In this document: positions 25,745-33,859 of the stretch, one piece after another
How positions within the stretch are numbered: position 1 is the stretch's first letter
Layout of the letters: each line of letters begins with the position of its first letter
NCBI RefSeq assembly: GCF_003846185.1
Contig: NZ_ML123034.1
Span: forward strand, 2,275,810-2,339,809
Reading direction: 5' to 3'
Source of the DNA: Streptomyces sp. ADI96-02
GTDB lineage: Bacteria; Actinomycetota; Actinomycetes; Streptomycetales; Streptomycetaceae
Length of the DNA stretch: 64,000 nt
Program-made: the position numbers and the translations under genes
The notes under the pieces: model-generated
The model's input: the letters and a program-made list of their open reading frames with translations, nothing else
Database searches by the model: none
Told to the model about the DNA's origin: nothing

Positions 25745-27031
25745 TCACCGACCCGCAGCTCCCCGATCCGCCCGCGCCGGGCCACCGCCCTGAACATCCT
25801 GGTCGCCCCGAACGTCCTGGTCGCCTAGGTCGCCCTGGTCGCCCTGGTCGCCCTGGTCGCCCTGGTCGCCCGGAGGCGTCGGGCTCGGCGCCGCGCCCGA
25901 CTCGTACATCCGGGCGATCACCGACTCGATGTCCGGCTCGCGCACCGAGAGGTCGACCAGCGGATGCTCCGCCGCGATCCGCGCCACCAGCGGGGCCGCC
26001 GACGCCGACGCCGGAAAGGCCAGCCACTGGCGGGCGCCCTCCACCCTGACCACCCGCAGGGACGGCTCCGACTCCAGCTCGATCGGGGGCAGTTCACGCT
26101 CCAGGTCGACCATCAGCATGCGCTCGCTGCCGCCCGCCTCATGGAGACCGGCGAGCGAACCGTCGTACATCAGCCGGCCGTGGTCGATCACCATCACCCG
26201 CCGGCACAGTTGCTCGATGTCGGTCAGATCGTGCGTCGTCAGCAGGACCGTCGTCCCGCGCTCCGCGTTCAGCTCCTTCAGGAAGGCGCGCACCTGGGTC
26301 TTGGAGATCACGTCGAGCCCGATCGTGGGCTCGTCCAGGTACAGGACGTCCGGATCGTGCAGCAGGGCAGCCGCGATGTCGCCGCGCATCCGCTGACCGA
26401 GCGAGAGCTGCCGCACCGGGACTTCCAACAGCTCGCCCAGATCGAGGAGTTCGACGCACCGGTCCAGGTTCTCCCGGAACCGCCGGTCGGGGATGCGGTA
26501 CATCCGGTGCATCAGCCGGTACGAGTCGCGCAGCGGCAGGTCCCACCACAGCGTGGTCCGCTGACCGAAGACCACGCCGATCCGGTGGGCCAGCCGGGTC
26601 CGCTCCCGGGACGGGTCGATGCCCGCCACGCGCAGCCGGCCGCCGCTCGGCGTGAGGATGCCCGTCAGCATCTTGATCGTGGTCGACTTCCCGGCCCCGT
26701 TCGGGCCGATGTAGCCGACCATCTCGCCGCGCGCCACGCGAAAGCTGATGCCGTCCACCGCGCGCACCTCGCGTCGTTCGCGGCGCAGCAGGCCCGTCCT
26801 GCGGCGGACCTCGAAGACCTTCTCGACGCCGTCGAGCGCGATGAAACCGCCGTCCGCGCCCGCACGCGTACCCGTGCCCGTGCGCATACCCGTGCCCGTG
26901 CCCGTGCGCCCACCCGTACGCGCACGGGCCTCCGCATCCGCCTTCCTGCTGCTCGCACCCACTCCGCCGCCCGCACCCGCACCCGCCCGGATGTCCGCCC
27001 GCCTACCGGCGGCCCCTGTGTCCGTCCCCAT
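25745..27031 (-). CDS. ABC transporter ATP-binding protein (ABC-2 exporter)
   Basis: A 428-residue ABC ATPase with Walker A GPNGAGKSTTIK, signature LSLGQRMRGDIA, Walker B DVLYLDEPTIGLD and an H-loop TTHDL. It starts at ATG 27031 behind GGAGG (8 nt). The N-terminal 65 residues are Gly/Thr/Arg/Ala repeats (RTGTGTGMRTGTGTRAG) and the C-terminus ends in a (GDQ)n repeat; both look like unstructured, slippage-generated additions. The ATPase core is of the NatA/DUF990-partner type that pairs with two ABC-2 permeases, here the next two genes. Substrate unknown. Confidence 0.92.
   Translation of the reverse strand: MGTDTGAAGRRADIRAGAGAGGGVGASSRKADAEARARTGGRTGTGTGMRTGTGTRAGADGGFIALDGVEKVFEVRRRTGLLRRERREVRAVDGISFRVARGEMVGYIGPNGAGKSTTIKMLTGILTPSGGRLRVAGIDPSRERTRLAHRIGVVFGQRTTLWWDLPLRDSYRLMHRMYRIPDRRFRENLDRCVELLDLGELLEVPVRQLSLGQRMRGDIAAALLHDPDVLYLDEPTIGLDVISKTQVRAFLKELNAERGTTVLLTTHDLTDIEQLCRRVMVIDHGRLMYDGSLAGLHEAGGSERMLMVDLERELPPIELESEPSLRVVRVEGARQWLAFPASASAAPLVARIAAEHPLVDLSVREPDIESVIARMYESGAAPSPTPPGDQGDQGDQGDQGDLGDQDVRGDQDVQGGGPARADRGAAGR
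25828..25872. repeat. 9-bp coding minisatellite
   Basis: Tandem copies of CCTGGTCGC, in frame with the ATPase gene, encode Gly-Asp-Gln repeats on the minus strand. The 9-bp period keeps the frame, so copy number could vary between strains without breaking the protein. Confidence 0.75.
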
Positions 27032-27093
27032 GCCCGCACCCTCCTCCGTGTCCGTCGTCCGTCCGCGGCCCGCCCGCGCCCCCGCCGCCCCGC

Positions 27094-28128
27094 TCAACTG
27101 CCCGTACTCCGGTACGCCCGCAGCCCCGCCCGCCACGCGAGCCCCGCCAGGGCGCAGCACCCCGCCGCGACCAGCGGCGGCAGGAACGCCACCCACTCCG
27201 GCAGCGCCACCGGGTACTCCCGGCCCAGCACGTACAGCGCGGGCAGCCACCCGACGAAGGCCAGCGGCACCACGAACGTCACCCCGCGCACCAGGTCCTT
27301 CGCGAAGATCGTCGGCGGGTACTGGAGCAGCGTGGTCCCGCCGTACGTGAAGGAGTTCTGCACCTCCGAGGCGTCCTGGGCGACGAACTGGAACGCCGCG
27401 CCCGCGACGAAGACGGCCCCGAAGATCGCCGCGCCGCTCACCACCGTCACCGGCAGCATCAGAATCTTCAGCGGCGTCCAGGCGATGTCCAGGGAGGCCA
27501 CCGCGTAGCCGAGGACCAGCAGCCCCTGCGTGATCCGCCCCACCCGGCGCAGTGCGAACCGGTCCGCCGCCACCTGCGCCAGCACCGGCACCGGCCGCAC
27601 CAGCAGTGTGTCCAGCGTCCCGTCCCGCACCCGCCGCCCCAGCCGGTCCATCGAGCCCAGCAGCAGGTCGCACAGGCCGAACGCGGTCGCCGAGAGGCCG
27701 TACAGCAGCGCGATCTCCGGCAGCGTGTATCCGCCCAGCGCGTCGACGTGCGTGAACATCAGCATGATCGTGACGAAGTCGAAGGCCGTCACGGCGAGGT
27801 TCCCGAGCGTCGTCATGGCGAAGGACGCCCGGTACGTCATCGTCGAGCGCACCCACATGGCCACGATCAGCCCGTACGCCCTGAGCCCTTCGGCCACCCG
27901 GGACCGCCGGTCGAACGGGACGCGCTCGCCGAGGCGGAAGCCCTCGTCGAGGGGGAAGCCCTCGGACCCGACCGCCTCCGCACCCGCCTCCACACCCGCC
28001 TCACCTACCGCTCCCGCGTCCCGTCCCGCACCCGCCTCCCCTACCGCTACCGCTCCGGGCTCCGGCTCCGGCTCCCGCTCCCGGCCCTCGCCCGCACCGG
28101 CCGCCACCGCCGCCGCCGCGTCAGCCAC
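27094..28128 (-). CDS. ABC-2 type permease (DUF990-like), subunit 2
   Basis: A 344-residue membrane protein with about six hydrophobic segments (for example LYGLSATAFGLCDLLLG and IFGAVFVAGAAFQFV). The first 60 residues are a disordered Glu/Gly/Ala/Val repeat. The sequence around the motif MDRLGRRVRDGTLDTLLVRPVP is typical of the ABC-2 permeases that accompany the ATPase encoded downstream. It starts at GTG 28128 and overlaps the previous permease gene by 8 nt, so the two permeases are coupled and probably form a heterodimer in the membrane. Confidence 0.88.
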   Translation of the reverse strand: MADAAAAVAAGAGEGREREPEPEPGAVAVGEAGAGRDAGAVGEAGVEAGAEAVGSEGFPLDEGFRLGERVPFDRRSRVAEGLRAYGLIVAMWVRSTMTYRASFAMTTLGNLAVTAFDFVTIMLMFTHVDALGGYTLPEIALLYGLSATAFGLCDLLLGSMDRLGRRVRDGTLDTLLVRPVPVLAQVAADRFALRRVGRITQGLLVLGYAVASLDIAWTPLKILMLPVTVVSGAAIFGAVFVAGAAFQFVAQDASEVQNSFTYGGTTLLQYPPTIFAKDLVRGVTFVVPLAFVGWLPALYVLGREYPVALPEWVAFLPPLVAAGCCALAGLAWRAGLRAYRSTGS

Positions 28129-28921
28129 CCTGCACCACCACCCTCCTGGTAGCCGCCGCCTGCACCAGCCGCCCGGCCAGCAGCAGCACCACCGCCCACC
28201 CGCCCTGGAACGCGTACGCCTCCACCAGCCCCCACCCCGTGTACGTACCGAGGAACACGTCGGCCGGGACCTGGAGCAGCGCGGACCACGGCAGGAGGCG
28301 GGCCACCTCGCCCAGCAGCCCGGGGAACAGGTTGAGCGGCAGCAGCATCCCGGAGAAGAACAGGCCCGACAGCCAGGCGATCTGCATCGCGCCCGCCCCG
28401 TCCAGCAGCCAGAACGCCGAGAGCGCCACCAGGAAACGCACCGCGAAACTCACCACCACGCCCAGCACCACCGACAGGAGGAACGCCGGCCACGTCCACA
28501 GGGAGCCGGGCAGCGCCAGGTCGAAGGCGAGCGCCCCCAGCACCATCGGCACCACGCCCCGCCCCAGCAGATGGAACGCGGCCCGGCCCAGGTCACCGGC
28601 CAGCCACCACAGTTGGAGGTCGACGGGCCGGTACAGGTCCACCGCGATGTCCCCGGTCCGGATGCGTTCCATCAGCTCGTCCTCGAAGCCGCCGCCCATC
28701 AGGGCGCAGGCCATCAGCAGCGCCTGCCCGAGCCAGACGTACGTCAGCGCCTGCGAGGTGTCGTATCCGCCGAGCAGCGGACGCTCGTCCCACAGGGCGA
28801 TGTAGGTGTACGCCATGATGAAGCCGAAGACGGTGTTGGTGAACACCCCCGCCGCCGTCGCCGTCCGATACGTGGCATAACGCCGGAACCAGCCCGCCGC
28901 CACCACTGCGTACAGCCGCAC
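28121..28921 (-). CDS. ABC-2 type permease, subunit 1
   Basis: A 266-residue membrane protein with six predicted helices, beginning VRLYAVVAAGWFRRYATYR. GTG 28921 is chosen because GAGGGGG precedes it; the longer in-frame GTG at 29002 would add a very Arg/Gly-rich leader that looks non-coding. The segment MERIRTGDIAVDLYRPVDLQ mirrors the charged loop of its partner permease, as in other heterodimeric ABC-2 exporters. First gene of the three-gene operon running to 25745. Confidence 0.88.
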   Translation of the reverse strand: MRLYAVVAAGWFRRYATYRTATAAGVFTNTVFGFIMAYTYIALWDERPLLGGYDTSQALTYVWLGQALLMACALMGGGFEDELMERIRTGDIAVDLYRPVDLQLWWLAGDLGRAAFHLLGRGVVPMVLGALAFDLALPGSLWTWPAFLLSVVLGVVVSFAVRFLVALSAFWLLDGAGAMQIAWLSGLFFSGMLLPLNLFPGLLGEVARLLPWSALLQVPADVFLGTYTGWGLVEAYAFQGGWAVVLLLAGRLVQAAATRRVVVQGG

Positions 28922-29150
28922 GCCGCCCCCTCGTCCCCGCCGTCGACCGGCTCCCCGCCGCCGCGCACCCGCCCCGGGCACGCCGCGTGTCCGGGCCGCC
29001 ACCCGTTCCGGACGCCAAAGCGCACGACCTTAGTGCACGGGTGGCGGCTGCCGCGACCGCATTTCGGGGGACGATCGCGAAGAATCCGAGGGTTTCCCGG
29101 CGAAATGGGCACTATGGATGAACCGACCGCCTCCGAGGAGCCCCACCGAC

Positions 29151-31601
29151 ATGAGCGACGAGCAGCAGAACTGGGACCCTCGGGACCCCTCCGGCGCCGC
29201 GGACGCCCCCGGGGACGACAGGCGTGCGCCCCGCGCACCGAAAAAGAGGAAGCGCACGAAGCGCCCCCGGAGGACCGGATGGCGCCGCCTCTTCCCCACC
29301 TGGCGGATGGCCCTCGGCACGGCGCTGGGCCTCGCGCTCCTGATCGTCGGCGGGTTCTACGCCGGATACCGGCTCGTCGAGATCCCGGCCGCCAACGCCC
29401 ACGCCGACGCCCAGTCGAACGTCTACCTCTACCGGGACGGCAGCGTCATCGCCCGCGACGGCGAGGTCAACCGGGAGAAGATCCGCCTCTCCCAGGTCCC
29501 GCTCACCGTCCAGCGGGCCGTACTCGCCGCCGAGGACCGCGACTTCTACACCGAACGCGCGGTGGACGTGAAGGCCATGCTCCGGGCCGGCTGGAACACG
29601 GTGACCGGCAAGGGCAAGCAGGGCGGCTCGACGATCACGCAGCAGTACGTCAAGAACTACTACCTCGGCCAGGAACGGACCGTTCCGCGCAAGGTCAAGG
29701 AGTTCTTCATCTCGGTCAGGCTCAACCGCGAGGAGAGCAAGGACCAGATCTTCGAGGGCTACCTCAACACCAGCTACTTCGGCCGCAACGCGTACGGCAT
29801 CCAGGCCGCCGCCCAGGCGTACTACGGCAAGAACGTCGAGGACCTCACCACCGCCCAGGGCGCCTACCTCGCCTCCCTCCTGAACGCCCCCAGCGCCTAC
29901 GACGTCGTCGCCCACCCCGACAGCAGGCCCGCCGCCCTGGACCGCTGGAACTACGTGCTGGACGGCATGGTCAAGGAGAAGTGGCTCGACCCCGCCGACC
30001 GGGCGGCGACGACGTTCCCCGTACCCGGCCCGGCCAAGCCCCCCAACGGGCTCTCCGGACAGCGCGGCTACCTCGTCCAGGCCGTCGAGGACTACCTCAC
30101 CGCCAACCGGATCATCGACGCGAAGACCCTGGCCACCGGCGGCCACCGCATCACCACCACCCTCGACCGCGGGAAGCAGGACGCCTTCGTCGAGGCCGTC
30201 GACGCCAACGTGACGTCCCGGACCGACCCGGACCGCGAGGCCGACCGCAACGTACGCGTCGGCGGAGCCTCCATCGTCCCGGACACCGGCGAAGTCGTCG
30301 CCCTGTACGGCGGCGTCGACTACACCCGGCAGTACGTCAGCAACGCGACCCGCCGCGACTACCAGGTCGGCTCCACCTTCAAGCCGTTCGTCCTGGTCTC
30401 CGCCCTCGCCAACGACTCCACCACCCAGGACGGCCGGCGCATCACCCCCGGCACCGTCTACGAGGGCGACAACAAGCGACCCGTGCGGGGCCCGCGGGGC
30501 TCCACCGGGTACGCGCCCGCCAACGAGGACGACGCCGACTACGGCCGGATCACCGTCCGCGACGCCACCGACAAGTCGGTCAACTCCGTCTACGCCCAGA
30601 TGGCCCAGGACGTCGGTCCCGCCCAGGTCGAGGACACCGCCGTCGCCCTCGGCATCCCCGCCGACACCCCCGACCTCACCGCCTCCCCCTCCATCGCCCT
30701 CGGCCCGGCCAACGCCAGCGTCCTGGACCTCACCGAGGCGTACGCCACCCTCGCCGACCACGGCCGGCGCCTCCCGTACACCCTGGTCGACAAGGTCACC
30801 AAGAACGGCTCCGAGATCAGGCTGCCCGACCGACAGGCCGACCAGGCCGTCAGCCGCGAGGCCGCCGACACCACCACCGACGTCCTGCGCGGCGTCGTGG
30901 AAGGCGGCACCGGCACCGCCGCCGGGGCCGCGGGCCGCCCCGCCGCGGGCAAGACCGGCACCGCCGAGGAGGACAAGGCCGCCTGGTTCGCCGGTTACAC
31001 GCCCGACCTGGCGACCGTCGTCGCCGTGATGGGCCAGGACCCCGAGACCGGTGTCCAGACACCGCTGTACGGAGCCCTCGGCCTCCCGCGCGTCAACGGC
31101 GGCGGCGCGCCCGCCGAGACCTGGGCCGACTACACGCGGGCCGCGCTGCGCGGCGCGCCGGTCCAGGACTTCGACCTGGAGATCGCGCCGGACTCCGACG
31201 AACCGCAACCGCCCTTGGAGGACGACCCGGACGACCCGGACGCCACCGCCGACCCCTCGGACTCCCCCTCCGGCACGCCGCCCGGAACCCCGTCCGACAG
31301 CGCCTCGTCCACCCCCGGCCCGCCCGGCCGCGACCCCGGCACGACCGGGACGGCGGACGGCACATCCACCGGCAGCGCGGACAGTTCCGGCGCCACGGAC
31401 GGCACGGGCGGAACAGGAGGGACAGGAGGGACAGGAGGGACGGGAGAGACCGGCGGAACAGGCGGGACCGGCGGGCCGGGCGGGTCGACCGGCGGCGGCG
31501 CGACCGGCGGCTCCACCGCGGGCTCCGGGGCCACCGGGGGCGGCGGACTCACCGGCGGAGTCGTCGAAGGGGCCCGCGGCCCGCGCCTCGCCGAACAGTA
31601 G
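29151..31601 (+). CDS. Class A penicillin-binding protein (transglycosylase/transpeptidase)
   Basis: An 816-residue bifunctional peptidoglycan synthase. A basic cytoplasmic tail (KKRKRTKRPRR) is followed by one membrane anchor. The GT51 glycosyltransferase has EDRDFY and GGSTITQQYVKNYY. The transpeptidase domain has GSTFKPF (SxxK active Ser), SVN (SxN) and KTGTAE (KTG). About 130 residues of acidic, Pro/Ser/Thr-rich then Gly-Thr repeat sequence end the protein, probably a wall-spanning disordered tail. ATG 29151 has GAGGAG 10 nt upstream and is preferred over ATG 29118. It polymerises glycan strands and cross-links stem peptides outside the membrane. Confidence 0.94.
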   Translation: MSDEQQNWDPRDPSGAADAPGDDRRAPRAPKKRKRTKRPRRTGWRRLFPTWRMALGTALGLALLIVGGFYAGYRLVEIPAANAHADAQSNVYLYRDGSVIARDGEVNREKIRLSQVPLTVQRAVLAAEDRDFYTERAVDVKAMLRAGWNTVTGKGKQGGSTITQQYVKNYYLGQERTVPRKVKEFFISVRLNREESKDQIFEGYLNTSYFGRNAYGIQAAAQAYYGKNVEDLTTAQGAYLASLLNAPSAYDVVAHPDSRPAALDRWNYVLDGMVKEKWLDPADRAATTFPVPGPAKPPNGLSGQRGYLVQAVEDYLTANRIIDAKTLATGGHRITTTLDRGKQDAFVEAVDANVTSRTDPDREADRNVRVGGASIVPDTGEVVALYGGVDYTRQYVSNATRRDYQVGSTFKPFVLVSALANDSTTQDGRRITPGTVYEGDNKRPVRGPRGSTGYAPANEDDADYGRITVRDATDKSVNSVYAQMAQDVGPAQVEDTAVALGIPADTPDLTASPSIALGPANASVLDLTEAYATLADHGRRLPYTLVDKVTKNGSEIRLPDRQADQAVSREAADTTTDVLRGVVEGGTGTAAGAAGRPAAGKTGTAEEDKAAWFAGYTPDLATVVAVMGQDPETGVQTPLYGALGLPRVNGGGAPAETWADYTRAALRGAPVQDFDLEIAPDSDEPQPPLEDDPDDPDATADPSDSPSGTPPGTPSDSASSTPGPPGRDPGTTGTADGTSTGSADSSGATDGTGGTGGTGGTGGTGETGGTGGTGGPGGSTGGGATGGSTAGSGATGGGGLTGGVVEGARGPRLAEQ
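31405..31475. repeat. Gly-Thr-Gly coding repeat
   Basis: Tandem 9-bp units close to GGGACAGGA encode Gly-Gly-Thr repeats in the C-terminal tail of the penicillin-binding protein. The frame is preserved. Confidence 0.7.
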
Positions 31602-31651
31602 AGCGGTGAGACGGTAAGACGCGGGCGAAGGCGAAGGCGAGGGGCAGGGCG

Positions 31652-31972
31652 TCAGTGACCCGAGGTCGCCTTCAGACCGACGACGGCCACCAGCAGCAGA
31701 CAGACGAAGAAGATCCGGGCCGCGGTCACCGGCTCGTTCAGCACGACCATGCCCAGCACCGCCGCACCGGCCGCGCCGATGCCCACCCACACGCCGTACG
31801 CCGTACCGATCGGCAGCGTCTTCGCCGCGTGCGACAGCAGCACCATGCTCGCCACGATCCCGAGACCGGTGAACACGCTCGGCCACAGCCGGGTGAACCC
31901 CTCGGTGTACTTCATCCCGATCGACCAGCCCACTTCGAGCAGACCGGCGACGAGCAGCAGAACCCAGGCCAT
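31652..31972 (-). CDS. gdx: SMR-family guanidinium exporter (Gdx/SugE type)
   Basis: A 106-residue, four-helix small multidrug resistance protein. It starts MAWVLLLVAGLLEVGWSIG with the essential Glu13, and continues KYTEGFTRLWPS, the pattern of the Gdx/SugE branch rather than the broad drug-exporting Qac branch. A guanidine-III riboswitch lies 40-80 nt upstream on the same strand, which fixes the likely substrate as guanidinium, exported in exchange for protons by an antiparallel dimer. ATG 31972 is chosen because homologues start MAW. The gene is isolated, with a terminator of the next gene directly behind the riboswitch. Confidence 0.93.
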   Translation of the reverse strand: MAWVLLLVAGLLEVGWSIGMKYTEGFTRLWPSVFTGLGIVASMVLLSHAAKTLPIGTAYGVWVGIGAAGAAVLGMVVLNEPVTAARIFFVCLLLVAVVGLKATSGH

Positions 31973-32011
31973 GACAGAACCTCCGACGACGAACACGCGG
32001 ACAACACGGGT

Positions 32012-32052
32012 GCGTCGTCTTTGCCTGCCCGGTACGGCGCGTCTCGTCGGGG
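32012..32052 (-). promoter_or_regulatory. Guanidine-III riboswitch
   Basis: Read on the minus strand this 41-nt stretch begins CCCCGACGAGACGCGCCGTA and continues with CCGGGCAGGCAAAGACGACGC. It closely follows the published Thermobifida fusca guanidine-III (mini-ykkC pseudoknot) aptamer, with CGACGAG, GCGCCGTAC and the CAGG..AAGACG..GC segment all kept in order. It sits upstream of an SMR exporter, the classic genetic context. The fold is a pseudoknot that frees the ribosome binding site when guanidinium binds. Confidence 0.9.
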
Positions 32053-32078
32053 TCCCACCACCGTAGCAAGAAACCGGT

Positions 32079-32112
32079 GAAGGGCCTGGTGACAACGGTC
32101 ACCAGGCCCTTC
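32079..32112 (-). terminator. Strong hairpin terminator of the GroES-like gene
   Basis: Arms 32079-32093 and 32098-32112 form a perfect 15-bp stem with a 4-nt AACG loop, 54 bp beyond the stop of the GroES-like gene and just before the guanidine riboswitch. It separates the two minus-strand units. Confidence 0.85.
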
Positions 32113-32166
32113 CGCCTCGGCCGGACCACAGGTAGAGAGATGCAGCCGGTCGGACTACCGGTCGGA

Positions 32167-32535
32167 CTACAGGTACAGCCCGGTCGAGTCCACCGAACCC
32201 TCGAAGCGGTCCGCCGCCACCGCGTGCAGATCGCGCTCCCGCATCAGCACGTACGCCACGCCCCGCACCTCGACCTCGGCACGGTCCTCGGGGTCGTACA
32301 GCACCCGGTCGCCGGGCTCCACCGTCCGCACGTTCTGGCCGACCGCGACCACGACGGCCCACGCGAGCCGCCGGCCCACCGCGGCCGTCGCCGGGATCAG
32401 GATGCCGCCGCCGGAACGCCGCTCGCCCTCCGACGCGTCCGTGCGCACCAGCACCCGGTCGTGCAGCATCCGGATGGGCAGCTTGTCGTCGTCATGGGGG
32501 GCGCCGCCAGCGACGCCACGGGTGTTCTCGCTCAC
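32167..32535 (-). CDS. GroES-like co-chaperonin family protein
   Basis: About 122 residues with a GroES/Cpn10-type beta-barrel: LPIRMLHDRVLVRTD, a mobile-loop region GERRSGGGILIPATA, then VVAVGQNVRTVEPGDRVLYDPEDRAEVEVRGVAYVLMRERDLHAV. It is longer and more diverged than canonical GroES and lacks a neighbouring groEL, so it is probably a stand-alone paralogue of unproven chaperonin function. GTG 32535 (VSENTRG) is the likely start; the in-frame GTG at 32544 would add three residues. Confidence 0.85.
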   Translation of the reverse strand: MSENTRGVAGGAPHDDDKLPIRMLHDRVLVRTDASEGERRSGGGILIPATAAVGRRLAWAVVVAVGQNVRTVEPGDRVLYDPEDRAEVEVRGVAYVLMRERDLHAVAADRFEGSVDSTGLYL

Positions 32536-32589
32536 GGCACGCAACCTACCTGCCCCACCCCGGACCGTACGCCTCCGGGGTGCGGCCGA

Positions 32590-32907
32590 TCACCTGTCGC
32601 GCCGGGACGAGAGGGTGAGCAGCCCCACCACACCCACCACGAGCAGGGCCACGGGGATCACCCGCTCCAGCCGCGGCGATCCGTCCTCGGCGACGAACTG
32701 GCCCCTCACGCCCGACACCGACCGGTTCACCGCGACGAACGCGCGGCCCGCCGTCCGGTCCACGGACTGCGCCGCCTTCGCCTTCGCGTCACCGATGATC
32801 GTCTTGGGGTGCACGCGCACCCCGATCTCATCGAGCACCACCGCGAGCTTCTCGCGCCTGCTGATGATGTCCGCCTCGATCTGCGCAGGGCTCCTGGCAT
32901 CCGACAC
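32590..32907 (-). CDS. DUF3618 membrane protein
   Basis: A 105-residue protein. MSDARSPAQIEADIISRREKLAVVLDEI is the DUF3618 signature helix. A central amphipathic segment and one C-terminal membrane helix (VIPVALLVVGVVGLLTL) end in a basic SSRRDR tail. The family is widespread in Streptomyces and of unknown role. It is divergent from the bcp gene and lies 54 bp upstream of the GroES-like gene on the same strand. Confidence 0.88.
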   Translation of the reverse strand: MSDARSPAQIEADIISRREKLAVVLDEIGVRVHPKTIIGDAKAKAAQSVDRTAGRAFVAVNRSVSGVRGQFVAEDGSPRLERVIPVALLVVGVVGLLTLSSRRDR

Positions 32908-33037
32908 TGCGCCGCCTCCGTGGTCGTCGTCCGGTAAACCTTCATCGACAGTCTGTCAGCTCGAACCCCCGCACACCCGGCGGCACCCCTATTACGCTCG
33001 GTCCCGTCCGACCCACGCGCCACCCGAGGAGAACCAC

Positions 33038-33505
33038 ATGAGCGAGCGACTCCAGCCCGGCGACACCGCTCCCGCCTTCACCCTTCCCGACGCCGACGGC
33101 AACGAGGTCTCGCTCGCGGACCACCAGGGCCGCAAGGTCATCGTGTACTTCTACCCCGCGGCGCTTACCCCCGGTTGCACCAAGCAGGCCTGCGACTTCA
33201 CCGACAATCTCGACCTCCTCGCGAGCGCCGGGTACGACGTCATCGGCGTCTCCCCCGACAAGCCGGAGAAGCTCGCGAAGTTCCGCGAGAAGGAGAACCT
33301 GAAGGTCACGCTGGTCGGCGACCCGGCCAAGGAGACGCTGGAGGCGTACGGGGCCTTCGGCGAGAAGAAGCTCTACGGCAAAGTGGTGACGGGCGTCATC
33401 CGCTCCACCGTCGTGGTCGGCGAGGACGGAAAGGTGGAGCACGCCTTCTACAACGTCAAGGCCACCGGTCACGTCGCGAAGATCATCAAGGACCTCGGGA
33501 TCTGA
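33038..33505 (+). CDS. bcp: Thioredoxin-dependent thiol peroxidase Bcp
   Basis: A 155-residue peroxiredoxin of the Bcp/PrxQ type. YPAALTPGCTKQACDF holds the peroxidatic Cys47 and Cys52 five residues on, the atypical two-cysteine arrangement of PrxQ. It reduces hydrogen and organic peroxides in the cytoplasm using thioredoxin. ATG 33038 has GAGGAG upstream. A hairpin at 33588-33624 follows it. Confidence 0.95.
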   Translation: MSERLQPGDTAPAFTLPDADGNEVSLADHQGRKVIVYFYPAALTPGCTKQACDFTDNLDLLASAGYDVIGVSPDKPEKLAKFREKENLKVTLVGDPAKETLEAYGAFGEKKLYGKVVTGVIRSTVVVGEDGKVEHAFYNVKATGHVAKIIKDLGI

Positions 33506-33587
33506 CCGGATCCGTTCGCCCGGTCGGGCTACCCGCACCGCCCGGGACCGGCCCCGGCCGCCTCCCCTGCTCCGCCCCTGCCCTCCC

Positions 33588-33624
33588 CCGCCCCGGCCCG
33601 CGTACACCGTGCGGCCCGGGGCGG
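33588..33624 (+). terminator. GC-rich hairpin after bcp
   Basis: Arms 33588-33601 and 33611-33624 pair over 14 bp with one mismatch around a 9-nt loop, 82 bp after the bcp stop codon. Confidence 0.6.
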
Positions 33625-33664
33625 GGCGGCCGACGGGGCACCCCACGGCACACCGATCGGGCCG

Positions 33665-33859
33665 AAATCGCCCCGCATCAGCCCGGATCAGCCCGGACCG
33701 GATCGGACCGGATCGGATCTGCTCGGACCGGATCGGATTCCCGGCCACTCCCGGCCGAAAACATATGACGCAGGTCACATTCGGTGATCGAGTCGGTTTG
33801 CGACCGCCATGTCCGCGCAGAAGCCTTTCCTGGAACACCTGCGAGGAAAGGATCCGGCC
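33665..33859. repeat. Short GGATCGGACC-type repeats upstream of the transporter gene
   Basis: Between bcp and the transporter (354 bp) no gene is supported. From about 33670 to 33745 copies of GGATC(A/G)G and CGGACCGGATCGG repeat irregularly (for example GGACCGGATCGGACCGGATC). The last 100 bp before the transporter start presumably hold its promoter; no clear element is visible. Confidence 0.5.

Noticed and set aside
27530..31609. A very long plus-strand ORF of 1359 codons across the ABC exporter and penicillin-binding protein genes
   Set aside because: It is a high-GC shadow frame rich in Arg, Pro and His with no domain; real genes on both strands with clear motifs cover the same bases.
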